From: a bacterium 1XD8-76
Lineage (GTDB): Bacteria; Bacillota; Clostridia; Lachnospirales; Lachnospiraceae
Length of the DNA stretch: 64,000 nt
Assembly (NCBI GenBank): GCA_003611955.1
Contig: RAZE01000011.1
Span: forward strand, 1 to 64,000
Direction: 5' to 3'
In this document: one piece after another, positions 1-8,807 of the stretch
Position numbering within the stretch: position 1 is the stretch's first letter
Layout of the letters: each line of letters starts with the position of its first letter
The notes under the pieces: model-generated
Told to the model about the DNA's origin: nothing
What the model saw: the letters and a program-made list of their open reading frames with translations, nothing else
Database searches by the model: none
Translations under genes and position numbers: made by a program

Positions 1-159
1 GTAATGTAAAAGGATTCCGAATTTTTGGATTTAGATGTTGTCACCCGCATGATTATCACCTCTGTTATCAGTATACCACACATCACTAAACATTACTAGA
101 TAACAAAACAAAAAAGTTGACAAAAAAATAAGCCTATTACAAGGCTTAGAGATACGTTT

Positions 160-455
160 TTGATTACTGATGTGTCAAACACCCGTGCCTTTTGCCGTAT
201 AGTTTCTTTGAAATATGTGGATGGTCAAATCCCTGTGTTTTGTGGTATAGTAGATTCCACCACGGAACGCGCGCTGGAAAATGCCAGGGAGGCGGAACAG
301 TTGGGTGCGGAATATCTGGTAGCCACCGTCCCCTTCTATATCCATAACACCTGTCAAGGTGAGATCCTTCAAAGACAGTTCCGCCGCCATGATCTTCGGT
401 GCTGACGGCTGCGTACCGGAGCTCGGCTGTCTGTATGACAAAAAATCAAAAAAAG
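160..455 (+). pseudogene. Remnant of a DapA/NanA-family aldolase (dihydrodipicolinate synthase superfamily)
   Basis: About 40 codons from position 230 read as a class I aldolase of the DapA/N-acetylneuraminate lyase family: a PVFCGIVDSTTERALENA stretch followed by GAEYLVATVPFY. The next recognisable pieces, FKDSS (which should carry the Schiff-base lysine) and GADGCVPELG near 375-425, lie in another reading frame and far too close, so roughly 20-30 residues are missing at each of two joints. The normal N-terminus and C-terminus are absent, and the only in-frame start is a TTG without a ribosome binding site. It is a decayed gene that probably once worked with the sugar isomerase immediately downstream. 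Confidence 0.7.
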
Positions 456-465
456 GAGAAAACAT

Positions 466-1007
466 ATGAAACGCAGCGAAATTAATGCTATAATAAAAGA
501 GAACGAAGCGTTTATCGCTTCCTTTCAATTCGCCCTGCCGCCGTTTTGCAGCTGGTCCCCAAAAGATTGGGAGACAAAGGGGCACGAATGTGATGAGATC
601 TGTGACAACATGCTCGGATGGGACATCACGGATTTCGGAAAAAGCAGGAGGATATCATCAACCGCGGAGGCGGCATTTTGTGTATGCAGCTCTATAATTC
701 CACCGAAGAGGAAGATCTGGACCGCGTCAACGATGTCCATATCGTATCCGACGGCGTTTCCATGTCTGTTCCTGCAGGCACCATTTTAGAACTTCTCCCC
801 GGCCAGAGCGTCACTCTGACACGCGGCATCTATCACGCCTTCTGGGCGAAAAAGGGCTGCGGCAAATGTCTGATCGGGGAAGTGAGCCAATGCAACGATG
901 ACAACACGGACAATCGTTTCCATGAAAAAATGGGACGTTTTCCCACCATTGAAGAGGATGAACCGATCTATCGGTATCTCTGCAACGAATACCCGGAGGC
1001 AAAATGA
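466..1007 (+). pseudogene. D-lyxose ketol-isomerase, disrupted by an internal deletion and frameshift
   Basis: The gene begins normally: AAAAAGGAGAAAACAT ribosome binding site, then MKRSEINAIIKEN and LGWDITDFG, the conserved N-terminal part of cupin-type D-lyxose isomerases (DUF1498 family), which interconvert lyxose and xylulose. At about 640 the reading frame is lost. The rest of the protein, from KQEDIINRGGG through VPAGTILELLPGQ and NDDNTDNRF to the end at 1007, continues in another frame. In intact family members roughly 50 residues separate these blocks, and they contain the metal-binding HxH of the cupin, so the product could not be active even if the frame were restored. The end overlaps the start of the next gene by an ATGA. 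Confidence 0.8.
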
Positions 1008-2041
1008 ACAAACGTGAAGAATTACTCCACTATTGCGGCTCTTTAGAGCAGGTTGCCCATGTGCGGCCGGTGATCTATCAGGACGGTTTCCGCAAAGGAC
1101 TCCGCTCCATACAGGTAAAAAACGATCTGTTGGAATACTGCCTTATGGAGGACAAATGTCTGGATCCGGCCTACATTCAATATCGCGGTATGAATCTCTC
1201 CTTTTTGTCCAAACCCGGACTTCAGGGACATGACCTGTATACCACGGTCGGAGACCGGGGCAGCCGCTCTATCATGGGCGGCGCCATGATGACCTGCGGT
1301 CTGGAACATATCCACGGCGGCGTGGAACTGGAGGGTTCCTACTATCCGTCCCACGGGCGAATGCGCGCGACACCGGCCACCAAAGTTTCCATGGATGCCT
1401 GTTTTTCCGGCGACGACTATCTTCTGGAAGTATCCGGAGAGATGCGCGAGGCGGAACTATTCGGTGAAAACATGGTGCTTCGCCGTAAAGTGACATCTGT
1501 CTGCAGAAGAAAGGAAATTGTGTTCCATGACAGCATAGAAAATCAGGCTTTTCGGGAGGAACCTCTTTGCTTCTTATATCACTGCAATTTCGGTTATCCC
1601 TTTTTAACCGAGCAGACCGAAGTCTGGATTCCAAGCCTTCGGTGTGAGCCCAGAGACGATGATGCTGCCCGGGGACTTGCTCATTGGAACCGCATGGATC
1701 CTCCAAACGCGCTGGCCCCGGAGCAGGTTTTCTTACACCGCTGCGCCTCCGACGGGAACGGCAATACTTTTGCCGCCGCCGTGCGCCGCGATCTGCAGCT
1801 CGGCGTATGCATCCGCTGGAATCTGAAGCAGATTCCCGGTCTCGTTCAGTGGAAAAGTCCGGCCAGCGGGGACTACGCGTTGGCTCTGGAACCCACCAAC
1901 GCCTCCTTTGCAGGGCGGGCAGGGGAAACGGAGAAACTTGCTCCCCTCGCTCTCCATGAGAATACTCTTACCTTCCGGATCCTGGACGGGAAAGAAGCTC
2001 TGGACGCTCTGGAGGAAGAACTGAAAACGTTGACAGGATAA
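1004..2041 (+). CDS. DUF4432 family protein (aldose 1-epimerase-like fold)
   Basis: This intact 345-residue protein resembles the DUF4432 family, galactose-mutarotase-like beta-sandwich proteins found beside sugar isomerases and aldolases. Typical blocks are GGAMMTCGLEHIHGG, the YYPSHGRMRATPA stretch with a histidine, a C-terminal WNLKQIPGLVQWK and LALEPTN. It starts at an ATG overlapping the stop of the broken lyxose isomerase gene, so it was the last gene of a small sugar operon. The substrate cannot be told from sequence; a role in anomer interconversion or binding of a pentose or related sugar is inference. It remains open while both upstream genes are broken, so it may be recently orphaned. 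Confidence 0.75.
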   Translation: MNKREELLHYCGSLEQVAHVRPVIYQDGFRKGLRSIQVKNDLLEYCLMEDKCLDPAYIQYRGMNLSFLSKPGLQGHDLYTTVGDRGSRSIMGGAMMTCGLEHIHGGVELEGSYYPSHGRMRATPATKVSMDACFSGDDYLLEVSGEMREAELFGENMVLRRKVTSVCRRKEIVFHDSIENQAFREEPLCFLYHCNFGYPFLTEQTEVWIPSLRCEPRDDDAARGLAHWNRMDPPNALAPEQVFLHRCASDGNGNTFAAAVRRDLQLGVCIRWNLKQIPGLVQWKSPASGDYALALEPTNASFAGRAGETEKLAPLALHENTLTFRILDGKEALDALEEELKTLTG

Positions 2042-2056
2042 CCTTTACGGGTTTCT

Positions 2057-2132
2057 CCAAACATCCGTTCTATCTATGTACTGCTCCCCGGGAGGGTGTG
2101 GAGAGCAGTACATAGATAGAACGGATGTTTGG
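2057..2132. repeat. Perfect 30-bp inverted repeat, 16-bp spacer
   Basis: The arms 2057-2086 and 2103-2132 are exact reverse complements over 30 bp, beginning CCAAACATCCG and ending in CTGCTC, with a spacer containing CCCGGG. It lies 16 bp after the DUF4432 stop. There is no T-run on either side, so it is not a classical intrinsic terminator, and it is much longer than ordinary terminator stems. It could still stop transcription as RNA, or be a small mobile or recombination element. Confidence 0.85.
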
Positions 2133-2217
2133 CATTGACGAGTTTCATGAATTGGAAAAAGTATGTTTTGCTATCTCCTCTGACACCTGATAATGTGTTT
2201 TAAATTCTCCCCGATCA

Positions 2218-2769
2218 CTATTGTTTTTTTAGAAGCGATACACAAAACTCCCTCTCCTCCTCCGACATCTCATAATAAAATGTCAGAAATTCCTCCGGCA
2301 GGGAAAAGATTTTGATGCTCTCATCCGCCACTACTATCCTGACGATATCCGTATTTTCATACAAAGTCATCGTCAGGAACTTCACCGGCTCCCTATCGCC
2401 AAATTTTGCCACAGGGTACTTATAGACAACGATACTGTATGTTTCTCTCCCATCCTCTACCGGTTCTTTCGGTTCTTCTGTCCCCATCCCGGAATCCTCA
2501 AGTGCCGACTCCCACTCGATACAGGCATCCTCCGAATCGCTGCTATCTCCAGATCTCTGAACCATCTGATTAAACCGGTACAACGTCTCTTCATCCTCTA
2601 TGGTCTTTAACAGGGTATCGCTCCCCGCCTCATAGATTTCCATCTTTGCCAGATTACCAAGCTCTTCCCGCGTATACCCGTTCTCCTCCGACAAACCGCA
2701 TCCCGTCAGCGCAAAGGCCGTCAGTGCGATTCCTGCCAGGGCATTAAATATATTTTTTATATTATACAT
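2218..2769 (-). CDS. Small predicted lipoprotein, function unknown
   Basis: A 183-residue protein with a signal peptide (hydrophobic residues about 9-22) ending in the lipobox LTGC, so it is predicted to be lipid-anchored outside the membrane. The mature part is acidic and has no motif I can name with certainty; the repeated pattern of short beta-like segments resembles small clostridial lipoproteins of unknown function. Its ATG shares one base with the TAA stop of the XRE regulator upstream (TAATG), so the two are translationally coupled and the lipoprotein is probably controlled by, or reports to, that regulator. Confidence 0.65.
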   Translation of the reverse strand: MYNIKNIFNALAGIALTAFALTGCGLSEENGYTREELGNLAKMEIYEAGSDTLLKTIEDEETLYRFNQMVQRSGDSSDSEDACIEWESALEDSGMGTEEPKEPVEDGRETYSIVVYKYPVAKFGDREPVKFLTMTLYENTDIVRIVVADESIKIFSLPEEFLTFYYEMSEEEREFCVSLLKKQ

Positions 2770-3683
2770 TATTTCCCCTCCCGATTTTCCAAAAGCAGCT
2801 TACACACCGTGACAAGCAGCGCGCAAAACAAAAGAATCACCGGCGCCATGGGGCTCCAGATATGGGACACAACCCCGATCAGGACTGCCAGAATCGTCAC
2901 GGGTACCGCCCAGTAGATCCATCGGAACCTGCCGTATCCGCTCTTTGGTATTCCCTCCGCATTTTTTACCACCACGCTCTCCGCCATGGCGGACATCGCC
3001 GACCACATCACAAACGAAAGCCCCGCCGTGTCTGTGATCCACTCCAAGATTCCCGGCTCTATTCCGAAAATCCTGATCGCCGTATCATGCACCAGAAAAG
3101 AAGTGATCTCCGAACCTACGACCAAAAGCACCACGCCCGCGATCATCATCAGGGCGTATTTCTTCCTCTCCCGCTCCCGCCTTGCCTTGAATGCCTCATA
3201 AACTTTGTCGTCAAAGATCAGTTTCTCTTTTTTAATCTCCCGATACTTTCCGCTCTGGAAACACTGCCAGATCAACAGGGCTAAGCCTGAGAGCGTAACG
3301 ATCCAGTATACCCCCTCCATCGCGCTATGCGCTCTTCCTCTTCCCAGCTCATCAAAGATATTTGCCAGCATCAGAAGACTGATGCCGCCGATGATCCGCT
3401 TTCTGTTCTGCTTTCGGTAGGATAGATAGCCCTCCAGCATCTCCCCGCTGACATAGTACCCGCTCTCCGCGCCGGATATTTCCCTGCTGTCCTCTTTTAA
3501 TAAGTAGTCTAACGATACGCCGAACAGGTTGCTGATCTGGATCAGCTTGCTCACCTCCGGGATTCCCTTGTCATTCGCCCATTTTCCTACGGCCTGCCTC
3601 GATACATCGAGCTGTTCCGCCAGCTCCTCCTGCGTCATATTTTTTTCTTTTAACAGCATTTTCAGTTTTTGCCCTAATGTCAT
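2769..3683 (-). CDS. XRE-family regulator with C-terminal membrane segments
   Basis: Residues about 3-60 form a classical HTH_3 DNA-binding domain (LGQKLKMLLKEKNMTQEEL, then DVSRQAVGKWANDKGIPE). After a charged linker the protein has four hydrophobic segments (around LLMLANIF, YWIVTLSGLALLIW, ALMMIAGVVLLVVG and the C-terminal VTILAVLIGVV...LLFCALLVTV), so it is a membrane-anchored repressor or activator. I chose the ATG at 3683 because it follows AGAGGAAAG at good spacing; an upstream in-frame start would have no such site. It is coupled to the lipoprotein gene downstream, suggesting that an envelope signal is read at the membrane. Confidence 0.75.
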   Translation of the reverse strand: MTLGQKLKMLLKEKNMTQEELAEQLDVSRQAVGKWANDKGIPEVSKLIQISNLFGVSLDYLLKEDSREISGAESGYYVSGEMLEGYLSYRKQNRKRIIGGISLLMLANIFDELGRGRAHSAMEGVYWIVTLSGLALLIWQCFQSGKYREIKKEKLIFDDKVYEAFKARRERERKKYALMMIAGVVLLVVGSEITSFLVHDTAIRIFGIEPGILEWITDTAGLSFVMWSAMSAMAESVVVKNAEGIPKSGYGRFRWIYWAVPVTILAVLIGVVSHIWSPMAPVILLFCALLVTVCKLLLENREGK

Positions 3684-3875
3684 CTCTTTCCTCTTTCCCG
3701 GACGATCCCGAAGTTCACACAGGATCATGGATCGTCCGCATTTTTTAGCAACTGACCGGTCTGTTGTCTATGCTGATTCTACCGAAAAGCCGCCCCGATG
3801 ACTACCAATCCGCCGTTTCCTTCTGTCAACTTTCGCGTGGCAATACGGGATTTTCACACATTTTTTGCAATTTAT

Positions 3876-4202
3876 TCAAAATATCGTCTGCACGAGAAAC
3901 ATATAACAGATCGTTCCGCCCGCGATGGACAGAAGCATCTGCCGCTTCCACAGATGAAGCGCTGCGACCAGACAGATGGCGATCAGTTCCGGCAGACCGT
4001 GATTTCCGCTAAACACCTCCATATTTCTCAGACAGTAGACGACCAGCATGCCAAAGATCGCTGCGGGCAGCGCTCTCCCGAGGTATCTGACATACTCCGG
4101 CGTCGGCTTTTTCGAGGAAAAGACGAGAAACGGCAGAAACCGCGTGAGCATTGTCCCCAAAACACATATCCCTATCGTGATGATCTGCTGTTCTATTGTC
4201 AT
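3876..4202 (-). CDS. azlD: AzlD, small subunit of a branched-chain amino acid exporter
   Basis: About 108 residues with four hydrophobic segments, matching the AzlD family. AzlD partners AzlC in the cytoplasmic membrane to export branched-chain amino acids or their analogues. The block [13 protein letters not shown]...[21 protein letters not shown] is typical of the family. The start at 4202 is an ATG that overlaps the TGA of azlC (ATGA), the usual arrangement for this pair; the open frame upstream of it is only azlC read in another frame. Confidence 0.88.
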   Translation of the reverse strand: MTIEQQIITIGICVLGTMLTRFLPFLVFSSKKPTPEYVRYLGRALPAAIFGMLVVYCLRNMEVFSGNHGLPELIAICLVAALHLWKRQMLLSIAGGTICYMFLVQTIF

Positions 4203-4894
4203 ACCAGTCCCCCCGCTTTCTCGATCGGTTTTCTCATAAATGTCAGCCCTGCGACGATACACGCCATCGACGGCACCAGAAAGGAGTCCGCGCCAAACAA
4301 GAGCAGGCAGGCCACCGACGACGCCAGTCCGATATACGCCGTGTAATGCTTTTTCTCCTTCAGCCACTGTTCCAGAAAAATCACCACAAACATCGCCGTC
4401 ATCACAAAGTCAAGCCCCTCCGTGTTGAAGGTGACAAGAGAGCCCAAAATTCCGCCGACCGTCGCCCCGGAAAACCAGTAAAAATGGTTAAGCAGCGTCA
4501 CAAAGAACATAAAGCATCCCCTGTCCACATCCTCCGGGATATCCGCCGTGCAGTTGATGGAAAAGGATTCGTCGCACATGCCGAAGATCAGATAAAATTT
4601 CTTTAAGCCCATCCCCTGAAACCGGTCCAGCATGGCGATCCCATAGAACAGATGCCTTGCCTGCACCATCAGCACCATGATAAACGTCTGCAGGGGTGCA
4701 AACTTTGAGAGCAGCATGGACACCGCCAGAAACTCCAGGGAACCCCCGAAGACCGTCAGGCTCATGACCATCGGGTAGACAAAGGAAAAACCCGATACAT
4801 TCATATAGATCCCGTAAGTCATCCCCAGAAACCAGAAGCCCGCAAAGATGGGGATGGTGTACGGGAACGCTGTTTTAAATGCCTTCCATTTCAT
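4199..4894 (-). CDS. azlC: AzlC, large subunit of a branched-chain amino acid exporter
   Basis: A 231-residue multi-spanning membrane protein of the AzlC/YgaZ family. Family marks are the N-terminal [36 protein letters not shown], the [15 protein letters not shown] block and the CDESFSI motif. With AzlD it forms the exporter. Its ATG lies inside the 3' end of the upstream radical SAM gene (20-bp overlap), preceded by AGGAGAATTCCAT, so the three genes are probably cotranscribed. No leader or riboswitch is visible that would link it to amino acid levels. Confidence 0.9.
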   Translation of the reverse strand: MKWKAFKTAFPYTIPIFAGFWFLGMTYGIYMNVSGFSFVYPMVMSLTVFGGSLEFLAVSMLLSKFAPLQTFIMVLMVQARHLFYGIAMLDRFQGMGLKKFYLIFGMCDESFSINCTADIPEDVDRGCFMFFVTLLNHFYWFSGATVGGILGSLVTFNTEGLDFVMTAMFVVIFLEQWLKEKKHYTAYIGLASSVACLLLFGADSFLVPSMACIVAGLTFMRKPIEKAGGLV

Positions 4895-5783
4895 ATGGAA
4901 TTCTCCTCTTCTCCTCTATCGCTTTGCGCAGTGCATTCAGCACCCGCTTTTTATCTCCACTCCAGGCAGGGGCGATCAGGCCTCTTTTCGCCCCGTCCCC
5001 CGTCATGCGGTGGATGACCATCCGCTCCGGCAAAAGCGCGATACAATCCGCCACAAGATTAGCATACTCCTCCATCTCCATCACGCGGAACTTCCCCGCC
5101 CTGTAATCCTTCTCCAGATCGGTTCCCCGCATCACATGCAACAGCTGCAGCTTTATCCCGTCCGCGCCGCTTTTCCCGACATAGGCTACTGTCTCCTTTA
5201 TCTCCTCCGCACTCTCCCCGGGAAGCCCCAGGATCACATGGACGATCACCTGCACACCGATCTCCTTCAGCTTTTTCACCGCCTCGTCGTAAAGCGCCAG
5301 CGGATATCCCCGCCTGATATACTCCGCTGTCCTCTCATGGATCGTCTGTAAGCCGAGCTCCACCCACACCGGCTTTACCCGGTTCATTTCACCAAGCAGG
5401 GAGAGAACCTCCCCCGGAAGGCAGTCCGGCCTTGTGGCGATGGACAGCGCCGCGATATCCGGATGGGATATCGCCTCCTCATAAAGTTTCCTCAGCCTCT
5501 CCGCCGGAGCATATGTATTCGTAAACGCCTGAAAATAGGCAATATATTTTCCGCTTTTCACCTTGTCCCTTAACAGTTCTTTTCCCTTTTCGATCTGGAC
5601 GGTGATCGAATCCTCTCTTTTTCCGGCAAACTCTCCGGAGCCCGCCCCCGAACAGAAAATGCATCCCCCCGTTCCCAGCATCCCGTCCCTGTTCGGGCAG
5701 GTGAAACCGCCGTCCAGCGCGATCTTATATACTTTTTCTCCGAAAGTGTCCTGCAGATAATTGTTCAGTGAATAATATTTCAT
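4875..5783 (-). CDS. TIGR01212 family radical SAM protein
   Basis: A 302-residue radical SAM enzyme of the TIGR01212 (YhcC-like) family. It opens with YYSLNNYLQDTFGEKVYKI, followed by the iron-sulfur cluster cysteines in the family's spaced form, CPNRDG...GGCIFC, and then GSGEFAG. Further marks are FQAFTNTYAP, IATRPDCLP and WVELGLQT. Its substrate is not established; family members are generally annotated as radical SAM proteins of unknown function. The start ATG has AGGATGGAACT in front. The terminator at 5856-5894 separates it from the nucleoside operon upstream. Confidence 0.88.
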   Translation of the reverse strand: MKYYSLNNYLQDTFGEKVYKIALDGGFTCPNRDGMLGTGGCIFCSGAGSGEFAGKREDSITVQIEKGKELLRDKVKSGKYIAYFQAFTNTYAPAERLRKLYEEAISHPDIAALSIATRPDCLPGEVLSLLGEMNRVKPVWVELGLQTIHERTAEYIRRGYPLALYDEAVKKLKEIGVQVIVHVILGLPGESAEEIKETVAYVGKSGADGIKLQLLHVMRGTDLEKDYRAGKFRVMEMEEYANLVADCIALLPERMVIHRMTGDGAKRGLIAPAWSGDKKRVLNALRKAIEEKRRIPYEMEGI

Positions 5784-5855
5784 AGTTCCATCCTGCGCTG
5801 CAATGTCATTTCTTTTGCATCTTCTGCCATTTTATCATAATACGGATCAAAAGAC

Positions 5856-5894
5856 AAAACCGCGGTCATTCCTCTCAGAATAACCGCGGTTTTT
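5856..5894 (-). terminator. Intrinsic terminator of the nucleoside operon (bidirectional)
   Basis: An 11-bp perfect stem AAAACCGCGGT/ACCGCGGTTTT with a 16-base loop lies 15 bp after the purine nucleoside phosphorylase stop. T-runs follow the stem on both strands, so it can act in both directions. Confidence 0.9.
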
Positions 5895-5908
5895 TTCAAT
5901 AAAATCCT

Positions 5909-6730
5909 TTACTCCTGCCAGTCTGTTATGATCTTTTTTACCCAGGCGCACAGCTTTTCACTGCTTTCATTTGCGATCTTCACCACTTCCTCGTGGGTAT
6001 GTCTCTCCTTTGCGATCCCGGTAGCCATATTGGTGATGCAGGCGATGCCGAGCACTCTCATTCCCAGATAATTTGCCGCGATAGTCTCCGGCACAGTGGA
6101 CATGCCGATCGCATCCGCTCCCAGTCGCTCATAAGCTCTGATCTCCGCCGCCGTCTCATAGCAGGGGCCTGAGAAGATGGCATACACGCCCTTTTTACAG
6201 GCGATACCCAGCTCCCCGGCGATCTTTTCGGAACGGCGGATCAGCTCCCCGGAATACGCTTCTGACATATCCGGGAACCTGACGCCCAGACGCTCGTCAT
6301 TTTCTCCGATCAGAGAATTGTTTCCCAGCATATTGATATAATCCGTCAGGATCATCAGATCGCCGGGCACAAAGGATCTGTTGATCCCTCCGCAGGCATT
6401 TGTGACGATCAGATTTTCTGTCCCCAGCATTTTCATCACATAGATCGGGTAAGTGACCTCCTTCATCTCAAAACCTTCATAAAAATGGAACCTGCCCTGC
6501 ATCGCAGCCACGACCTGGTCTCCGATCCTGCCGACCACCAGATTTCCCGCATGTCCTGCGACGGTGGATCTGGGAAAATTCGGAATATCCTGATAGGGGA
6601 TCACCACCTTGTCCTCCATGATATCCACCAGGCTTCCCAGACCGCTCCCCAGCACAACGCCGATGGCCGGAACTCCCTGTATCTTTGTCTTAATATACTC
6701 CGCAGATTCTTTTACTTTATCATAAAACAT
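5909..6730 (-). CDS. punA: Purine-nucleoside phosphorylase (trimeric, class I)
   Basis: A 273-residue enzyme that splits purine nucleosides with phosphate into free base and (deoxy)ribose-1-phosphate in the cytoplasm. The family blocks are all present: VLGSGLGSL (phosphate site), FPRSTVAGHAGN, MQGRFHFYEG, TNACGGIN, the GPCYETAAEIRAYERLGADAIGMSTVPE base-binding region with its glutamate, and the ITNMATG motif near the end. Length is normal. The ATG has AAGGAGAAAGAG in front. It is the last gene of a nucleoside ABC-transporter operon, so uptake and phosphorolysis are encoded together, and a strong terminator follows. Confidence 0.95.
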   Translation of the reverse strand: MFYDKVKESAEYIKTKIQGVPAIGVVLGSGLGSLVDIMEDKVVIPYQDIPNFPRSTVAGHAGNLVVGRIGDQVVAAMQGRFHFYEGFEMKEVTYPIYVMKMLGTENLIVTNACGGINRSFVPGDLMILTDYINMLGNNSLIGENDERLGVRFPDMSEAYSGELIRRSEKIAGELGIACKKGVYAIFSGPCYETAAEIRAYERLGADAIGMSTVPETIAANYLGMRVLGIACITNMATGIAKERHTHEEVVKIANESSEKLCAWVKKIITDWQE

Positions 6731-6771
6731 CTCTTTCTCTCCTTTTTCGATTTTTTACAGGTGGATCTATA

Positions 6772-7686
6772 TTACCTTTTGCCTTTTTCATAGGCGATGC
6801 CGTCCGCCTTCGGCGCCGCCGACCTGCCCACGAACACGATCAGGATCACGATCGTCAGGATATAGGGCAGCATTGCCAGCAGAGAAGACGGGATCGCTAT
6901 GGAACCGCCGCCCAGCACGACGGTCAGCGCCTGCGCCAGGCCGAAGATCAGGCAGGCAAAGTACGCACCCATCGGTTTCCACTTGCCAAAGATCACCGCC
7001 GCCAGAGCGATAAAACCCTGCCCCGCCACCGCAGTCGGTGTGAACTGTGCCATCACATCCAGTGTGATGGAAGCCCCCGCGATCCCCGCCAGCATTCCCG
7101 ATACGATCACGCAGGCGTACCGTATCCGATACACATTGATGCCCAGCGTATCAGCAGCAGCCGGCTTCTCGCCCACGGCGCAGATCCGAAGTCCCCACTT
7201 TGTCTTATAGAGAAACGCCCACATGCCGGCCGCCGTCGCAAGCGCAAGGACTGTCAGAACGCTGACATTCAGATTTGCCAGTATCCCGGAAACATTGCTT
7301 CCGAATATCTTCGGAATCTTGTTCTCCACCGGCATGGACATGGTCGCCCCCTCAAAGGCAAGCCTGCACAGAAACAGTGCGGCGCCGGGACCGAGAAGAT
7401 TGATCGCACAGCCGGATATCGTCTGATCCGCCCTGAATGTGATCGCTGCCATCGCGTGCAACGCCGCGATCAGCCCGCCCACAAGTGCCGCGCTCACAAC
7501 GCCGAGAAGAGGACTTCCCGTAAAATATCCCGTCAGCGCTCCGATAAAGGCTCCCACGGTCATCATCCCCTCTATTCCGATATTCATCACACCGGACCTC
7601 TCGGAGATCACGCCGCCCAGCGCTCCGAACACAAAGGGCGTGGAATACATCAGGGTAATGCCGATCAACAGTGTCAGTGTATTCAT
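6772..7686 (-). CDS. nupQ: Nucleoside ABC transporter permease (NupQ-like)
   Basis: About 304 residues, mostly hydrophobic, of the branched-chain/BMP-type permease family (BPD_transp_2). The block GGVISERSGVMNIGIEGMM is the hallmark of the second permease of nucleoside importers such as Bacillus NupNOPQ. Two adjacent ATGs (7689, 7686) are possible; the second has the better spacing from AGAGGAA. The start region overlaps the stop of the other permease, which indicates coupled translation and matched subunit amounts. Confidence 0.9.
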   Translation of the reverse strand: MNTLTLLIGITLMYSTPFVFGALGGVISERSGVMNIGIEGMMTVGAFIGALTGYFTGSPLLGVVSAALVGGLIAALHAMAAITFRADQTISGCAINLLGPGAALFLCRLAFEGATMSMPVENKIPKIFGSNVSGILANLNVSVLTVLALATAAGMWAFLYKTKWGLRICAVGEKPAAADTLGINVYRIRYACVIVSGMLAGIAGASITLDVMAQFTPTAVAGQGFIALAAVIFGKWKPMGAYFACLIFGLAQALTVVLGGGSIAIPSSLLAMLPYILTIVILIVFVGRSAAPKADGIAYEKGKR

Positions 7687-8807
7687 CATTTCCTCTCACC
7701 TCTCTTTGCCAGATAATCCGCCAGCGACGGCAGGATCTTTGTCAGTGCCACAAAAAACACGATCGTTCCGATCATGATGTTGATGATCTCAGAGGGTGCG
7801 CCGATCTCATACTGGATCGACTGCCCGCCGTACAGCAGGCCGCCGAACAGAAGTCCCGAGAAGATGCATCCGATCGGCGAGCCCCCCGCGATAAACGCCA
7901 CAGCTATCCCGTTCATGCCGTTTTGCTCAAACATCGCCAGATGGGAGATGTTGTGGGGGTTGATCCCTGTGATGTTCAACGCCGCCGCGAGTCCGGACAG
8001 CGCCCCCGCGATCAGCATCGTGTGGACAATGTTCTTCTTCACCGAGATCCCCGCAAACTCCGCCGCGTCCTTGTTGCATCCAACAGCTCTCAGCTCATAT
8101 CCCTTTGCCGTCCGGTACAGGAAGAAGGAGATTCCCAAGGCCAGAAGGATCGCCGCGAAAATGCCGATATTGAAATCTGTCCGCATCATATCGCCTATCA
8201 TCGGATGCTTTTCGATAAACGCCGCCGCGGCTTCCGACGTCTTCCACTTTGAGAAAAGCACCGTATAACCGGATTCATTGACCGCGTAGGTTCCCGTTGT
8301 GCCGGATTTATAAAACGGTGCCAGCTGGGAGATAAAATTGCACAGATACAGTGCGATCCAGTTCAGCATGATCGTCGTGATCACCTCGTTGATGCCGAAC
8401 CTCGCCTTCAGATAACCCGCCAGCCCGCCGTACAGCGCTCCCGCCGCCATTCCGGCGATCAGGATCAGAGGAACCTCAAACAGCATTGGAAGATCCAGGA
8501 GTATCCCCGTCATGGTGGCGGCAATGGAACCCACTATGTACTGCCCCTCCGCGCCGATATTAAATAAGCCCATCTTGTAGGCGAAGGCAATGCTCAGCCC
8601 GGTGATGATGATCGGCGTCCCCTTGATCAGCGTGTTCGCCACATATTTCGGGCGCCCCATAGTGCCCCGAAGCAGAGCCCCGAAAGCCTCAAAGGGATTG
8701 TAACCGGCAGCCGCCAGGATCAGTGCCGCGACGATAAACCCGAAAATAATAGAAACAAATGTTGCCGTGACCGGCTTTTTTAATACTCTTTCCATTGTCT
8801 TATTCAT
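7686..8807 (-). CDS. nupP: Nucleoside ABC transporter permease (NupP-like)
   Basis: A 373-residue integral membrane permease with about ten hydrophobic segments. The IITGLSIAFAYKMGLFNIGAEGQY segment is the conserved loop that contacts the ATPase in this permease family, and GGLAGYLKARFGINEVITTIMLNW is also typical. It pairs with the NupQ-like permease downstream to form the channel. The ATG is preceded by GGGAGGTACGCTGC and overlaps the end of the ATPase gene by 8 bp. Confidence 0.9.
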   Translation of the reverse strand: MNKTMERVLKKPVTATFVSIIFGFIVAALILAAAGYNPFEAFGALLRGTMGRPKYVANTLIKGTPIIITGLSIAFAYKMGLFNIGAEGQYIVGSIAATMTGILLDLPMLFEVPLILIAGMAAGALYGGLAGYLKARFGINEVITTIMLNWIALYLCNFISQLAPFYKSGTTGTYAVNESGYTVLFSKWKTSEAAAAFIEKHPMIGDMMRTDFNIGIFAAILLALGISFFLYRTAKGYELRAVGCNKDAAEFAGISVKKNIVHTMLIAGALSGLAAALNITGINPHNISHLAMFEQNGMNGIAVAFIAGGSPIGCIFSGLLFGGLLYGGQSIQYEIGAPSEIINIMIGTIVFFVALTKILPSLADYLAKRGERK

